Of a DNA stretch of 64,000 nt, positions 58,989 to 64,000 are shown piece after piece. Source of the stretch: Chiridota heheva (lineage: Eukaryota; Echinodermata; Holothuroidea; Apodida; Chiridotidae); contig JAIGNY010003048.1 in the NCBI GenBank assembly GCA_020152595.1, positions 1 through 64,000 of the forward strand, written 5' to 3'. How positions within the stretch are numbered: position 1 is the stretch's first letter; each line of letters starts with the position of its first letter. The notes under the pieces are model-generated. The model was not told the origin of the DNA. It ran no database searches and saw only the letters and a list, made by a program, of their open reading frames with translations. Position numbers and translations under genes: made by a program.

Positions 58989-59409
58989 CAGACCCCTAGC
59001 TTTGCTGTTTTACAGGGGTGGCCAGCCCTGCCTTTCTGTGGGCCCGCCCTATCCCCTGGGGTCCACCCTGCCCCTAATTAAAAAAAAAAAAAAAAAGATT
59101 TTTTTTTTGAGTTAAATAATCTTAATTACCCTCATAGATAAAATACCTTACATAGATACAGAACACAGAATGATAGCATAGTAAGCAATTGTCCTGTTTG
59201 GCTCATAAACGGTCCTTATCAATATCAGTCAGAATAGTTTCATTCTGAGGTATGATTATAGCTAAAATCCCAGAGCTTCTTCACCATGGGATTGAGCCTT
59301 AAGAGGCCCCTGGACTCCATGCCGAAAAGACGCAACTCTTCGCACACCCATTAATGTGCCCCTCAACAAGTCTAGCACCCTGCCCCTTTTTAATCAAGCT
59401 AGGGGTCTG
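58989..59409 (+). mobile_element. CAGACCCC-family element, best-preserved copy
   Basis: It starts CAGACCCCTAGCTTTGCTG and ends AGCTAGGGGTCTG; the 13-bp tips CAGACCCCTAGCT and AGCTAGGGGTCTG are perfect inverted repeats. The interior has a GC-rich unit region, a poly-A/T block, and the conserved tail AAGTCTAGCACCCTGCCCC. It shows no obvious target duplication. It serves as the reference for the other copies in the window. Confidence 0.85.
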
Positions 59410-61829
59410 CGCATTGGCCCTTTGTTCAGCAGCCTGGGGTTCAACAATAAGGTGAAACATTGGAATAATGGGTAGGGATGCACCGTAACTTGGTTCCGGT
59501 TGGAACATCCGGCCGGAAGGGACTTATGATTTTTAGCTCCACGCATATTTAGAGTGTAATAGTGGAGCTTATCAAATCGTATGTGACCTCTCATATGTGC
59601 CTGTTTTGTTTAAAAATGCATCTCCTCTAGGTTTTTACAGTTTTGCTCTTAATATACTGGCTCAAGCAAGATTTTTGTATGCTTCATAAAACTTGTTTTT
59701 TACATGAGAGATATTTCATGTAGTTTTTTTAATTAAAGCTCCCAAAAGGTGAAAAAGTTTGTTTAGAAAAGTGTCAGATTTCAATATGTAATTGCACTAA
59801 AAATAGCTCTTTTAGCTGTAGACACTAATCCTATTCGTGTTACGTACCGGTACCACTCCGAGCTATGATATTGGTCAGTTGGTATGGCAGGTCATACACG
59901 CACTGTACGTGTCTATTAGTTACATGTATGGACATGTATGTTTTATCATATCGTAGTATTTTCCAATCAGAATTCGGACATTCTTCATGAATATGCAAAT
60001 TCTCAGAAACTTATTTAGGTCACGCTGTATCATATCGGATTGGGGTATGAGTTCTTAATAGGTCATGACATAACCTAGGCAATAACATGTGAAGTTGTTG
60101 TTTGATCATTTTCGCTTGTTGTACAGTAAGTCTCAAGTGTCAGTAAGTCTTGTTGAGCTACATTGCATCGCGGGTGCTAGAACGTTATACTTAAATGCAT
60201 TATGTATCAAGAGGGTTAGAATTTTAAACTTAAATGAGGACTAAGGATAAAGTTTTGTTGGGTTGGTAAACGCACGCATCATTGCGTAAGCCGGGATGTG
60301 CCGTATGGGCAGCAGATTGCTATAAATAAAAGTTTGTTTCTAAACCTATAACAGTGTTCGTGGACAGGTGGAAGAATCATCGCTAGGTTATGTTTGTTTT
60401 TAAAGTTTGCGTTAATTCATGAAACCATCTAACTAACCTTCTCATGTCAATCTTTACCCTCTAATTCATTGCCTTCACATTTTCCACCCGGGGTCCATAT
60501 GCATAACATCAAACATTTCCATAGTACCTGGGATCGGATGCATGGCGCGTAGCTAAGGAAGGCGCTAGGCCTAGGCTAGCACTTATTTACATAACCCATC
60601 AAATACACACATAAGAATTTTTGCCCATATCCATTCATTATCGAATCACATATCCCAAGCACTGACCGGCCCATGTGCACATCTTTGGCTCACAGCCACG
60701 CTTCAACTTCTAATAAGGTCATGGGGATACCGTGTTAACTTTTTCACAATCCATCATTAAGTGGGCCATGCAATATTCGAGGAGAATCCCACGTTAAATC
60801 CAAACTGCGCATTTCTTAGACCACCCCTGGATATCTCAAGCAGATGCGACTGCCGCAGTATAACGATCGTCAAAATAATTGCGAGAAAAAATAGCAATCT
60901 TCTGTTTTGTTTATTCGCTTGAAAGTTTCTACATAGTTTTCCTATATTGAAAAAGGGTTAAAGAGGCGTAATCGTATATGTGCACAATATTTATAATTCC
61001 TTTCAAATTTTTTGATTGGTTGAAATTTTGCTGCGCGGTTCGTTGTCTTGTATTGCAAGGTTTATAATTATTAAAAATGTTTTAAAGGTCATTACACGAG
61101 TTGGCCCTGTTGGTTACGGCGTTCGGAAGTCATTTTTTTCAAACCAACAATCGTGAGCTCAAACCCAGGTAGAATGTTTATTGCACTTTTGCTTTTATCT
61201 TCTTCTTTTTTTTCTCTCAGTAATTTCCATTTGGTGACTACTTTCGCTTTTTCTTTCTGACAAACGCATTGAATAAAACAACAAGATTCTCGTCACAGTA
61301 ATGTAATGCGCTGTGTATGTAACTCGGCACACACAACGTACATGCTAGTGTCTGGATGTACAAACAGACAGTGGATCGGATCTTGCGTCCGCAACCGGAA
61401 GTGACGTCAAAATTTCGCATTTAAATTTTACCGTATTTTAATGAGACGAGCCTCCCTCTTTAAATCAAATTTTGGGATACATGTAAGGGCAGGAATAAAC
61501 TGAAATAAAAAGGAAGTTTGTCCTACCTGCCATCCCAAAAATATAAATTAATTTCATATAAATGTCTTACAGTGTGTCTTTTCTTCTCCTCTCCATGTCA
61601 AAGATTTTATAATCCCCTCGGCCCTGAGTTTTTTTTTCTTCTCCAATCTACCTATTCCTAAAGTTGGCCCAGAAGAATTTGCGTTAAAGGTTAGAAATAC
61701 ACAAGTCATGAATCAAACCAGGGTAGCGATGCAAAGAAATCAAGAAAATTCATACACATCGATGACCTTTGGCCTATCGTTTAAAAGTATTCCAGCTTTG
61801 ATGTCTTCTAATGTGCAATGAAAACATTG
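59410..61829. other. About 2.4 kb without recognised genes; one ETS/CRE-like motif
   Basis: CCGGAAGTGACGTCA at 61395-61409 joins an ETS core to a CRE, a combination found in some animal promoters, but no exon is attached. TGTGAAGTTGTTGTTTGATC near 60087 also occurs near 42633, just left of copy A of the duplicated module. The C-terminal zinc-domain exon of the ZCCHC24-like gene was sought here and not seen. Confidence 0.4.
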
Positions 61830-64000
61830 AAATTTTCGTTTTACACTATTGTGATAAAAATTACAGATTAATCCTGTCTTTTAAGATTTACTTCAAAGAG
61901 TAATAATCATTTCAAAACTAATGAATGTATTTACGAACGGATTAAATGTATGTTTTTATGACTGGATTATGCATCGCAAAATCAGCATGTCTTGACATAG
62001 ATTAATGAGGTAACAGCCTGCTCATGCTCAAAACTCTGTAATATTCTCATGCCTTGTAATCTGTCATCCCCAGTTGCGGAATTCACACGTGGCCGCTGTA
62101 GCGTTTCTCAACATATGCACAGTAGTTTCAGACAACAAACAATCATTCTTAGTTTTTTGTATAAAAACTTCAAACACTAATATTTATGGCCACATAACAG
62201 TCGCATTAGTGCTGATTCGGGTGAAAATAAAATTGCTCAATCTTTCAAAAAGCTATTTCAAGTGCACTAAATTATACAGTGCAGCAGATTAGACCATATC
62301 ACTGCTTTAAACGCAGTTTGGCAGTGACCCAGATTTTTCTCCTAGCAATAGCGGCATCAAAGGGGAAATTACTTAATCCCGCCTTCTATCCTTGTATCAA
62401 GTTACAGTTGTTTTGTTTTCAATGTGTGAACGAATAATCGGGTTAAACCAGAGGATGATTATCGTTACATGAATATGATGAATGTTAGATATATTATTCC
62501 AGTGTTTTCTTTAGTTAAAAGAAACAGGAAAACGTGAAGAACATATTTGAATTTCATGAAGTGGTCATGCTAGTTGCGCGAAACTTACATTGTGCGTTCA
62601 TATCAAGGGTTTTATCATTTTATTTAGGTCCTATCATCAATGATGACTTGCAATCAACAGAGGCGGCGGAGCTGGAAAGGGGGCTGTGCGGGCTTCAGCC
62701 CAATAATTTTGGGTGAACGTATCATGTTACTTGATTTAATTCCCCCTTTTCTGCAATATTGTTATCACATGATGTCACTTTATCTCCTTAAATCTCTTAA
62801 TATTTTGAAGGCTCCGCTGCCCCTGATCAGACAATTGAATTCTGAAATGGCATGAGGTGGATGAGATGCAGAAACAAACGTATGTTCATACAATGAATTT
62901 TGGACCCTTCAGGGCCGTAAATTCACATCTTTAACGTGAAGGAGCATGCATGGCTTCTTATCCAAACTTATGGGCGTAAGATGCGAATTGAAACTTTAAC
63001 AAATCCTGCTTCCTCCTTGTACACTCACCTATTTTTATTTTATAGGCCTATTCTTGAAAAGTAGGGAACATGTATTCCCGGGATTTACGGCACTACGCTT
63101 TTTCCGTAGCGAAACAAAAACTAAACAAATTGGAACTCATATGCAGAAAAAATACAACATAAAAACGCCATAGCCTAACATTTTTTTTTTCCTTTTAATA
63201 CATGTAGGTAATTGCTAATGTTCGTAATTTTGTTTTAAAATGTATTGTTTCAGAATATGCTGCACTCAAACTGACCTTTGCTCTCCCATATGCGGCGTGT
63301 CGACCGTTACATGGTGGAAACCTCCATTAACTCCTACATTTAAATTAATACACAACGGCTTTAAACTTTTGTAATAAGCATATTTTTCAATTGTCACTTC
63401 TTAAATAAAAGAGGTAGTATGCTGCTTATACCCGGCCCTAAGTTCGCGAATACCGAGGGCCATGAAATCAGGTGCGTTTGTCCCCCCCCCCGCCCCCCAC
63501 CCTTCTCCACCCCTGTTTTAATTTCTTTTAAAAAGTATTAAAACAGCAAAATTTGGGTATTACTGCGTAAAAATGTTCAGAATAGTCCTTCTTTTATTCC
63601 ATGAAAATCTAATATATTTCCTCTTTCATTTCTTTTTGTTAGTGAGATAAGCATACTTTTCCTTGTATTATCTATTTGATTTCTTTACTGTTAAACATGC
63701 AACAGTAGTTTCTTAATTTTCATTTGCTTTATATTTACTTTAGTAAGCTCTTTTTGTCGTTTTGCACGATTTAGTTAAAAAAAAAATCTTGTTCCTTTTA
63801 TTTTATGTATTGCCATGTCAGGCACAGGAATCAAAAAGATATTTCTGCTCTTCAAATTGTTTACTTAAATCAAAGAAGGAGGCAGTTCTTGCTTGAATGA
63901 CCCTGTGATTACCATTATCAAACACTCAGGGCCGTAATTATTCGGAAGTCTCTTCCTTCCCTGGGCCACGCACCATACCCAATTTTAAGATGAAAAATGT
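61830..64000. repeat. Copy B of the ~1.9 kb directly duplicated module, running off the window
   Basis: Same order and orientation as 42765-44690 (see that entry for landmarks). It includes an extra segment at about 63481-63600 (poly-C followed by CCACCCTTCTCCACCCC) that copy A lacks. It continues to at least GGGCCACGCACCA at 63962, so the right boundary is beyond the window. Confidence 0.85.

Noticed and set aside
61094..61172. tRNA-like stretch (TGGCCCTGTTGGTTACGGCG, then GAGCTCAAACCC)
   Set aside because: Box A is fair but box B is mutated and I could not fold a cloverleaf; too weak to list as an RNA gene.

Overview
This is nuclear DNA from an animal, most likely a marine invertebrate. 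An echinoderm or another non-vertebrate deuterostome fits best, but a mollusc cannot be excluded from this window alone. The evidence is: AT-rich sequence with long non-coding stretches; exons bounded by GT/AG introns; a metazoan RING/B-box (TRIM-type) gene; exons of a ZCCHC24-type zinc-knuckle gene; a tRNA-derived SINE family; dead non-LTR retrotransposons; and a dense load of non-autonomous DNA transposons. I see no operon, CRISPR array, rRNA gene or convincing functional tRNA. Most open reading frames in the window arise in simple repeats, minisatellites or transposon sequence and are not called as genes.

Layout. 1-13 kb is a repeat-rich intergenic region: two hAT-type MITEs with 8-bp target duplications, a GAGCTGAGC minisatellite split by a SINE, a decayed Jockey-like retrotransposon (about 3.94-7.24 kb), a CCCAATC array followed by about 820 bp of pure (TA)n, and a minus-strand fragment of a second non-LTR element. 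13.2-14.14 kb is a TRIM-type coding exon with one frameshift between RING and B-box. 14-29 kb is almost all mobile DNA: TTAA-flanked MITEs, a SINE, two more hAT-type MITEs, and a decayed inverted repeat with arms near 22.7-24.7 and 27.4-28.5 kb.

From 29.9 kb to past the right end lies a plus-strand gene. I read it as ZCCHC24-like from three phase-0 exons (29937-30272, 32375-32446, 55713-55889). The last carries a CCHC zinc knuckle almost identical to what I recall of vertebrate ZCCHC24. Its second visible intron is about 23 kb and is filled with transposons, minisatellites and satellite units. The C-terminal exon or exons were not found and probably lie beyond 64 kb.

The most informative structure is the nesting of elements. 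A TTAA-flanked piggyBac-like element with 14-bp perfect ends sits inside an older CAGACCCC-ended element. SINEs sit inside a MITE and inside a minisatellite. A CAGACCCC element sits inside a ~300-bp satellite. These insertions give a relative order of activity. A ~1.9 kb module is present twice in direct orientation (42.77-44.69 and 61.83-64.0 kb). I found no convincing new gene system; the unusual content is repeat biology, a few promoter-like motif clusters, and the two host genes.
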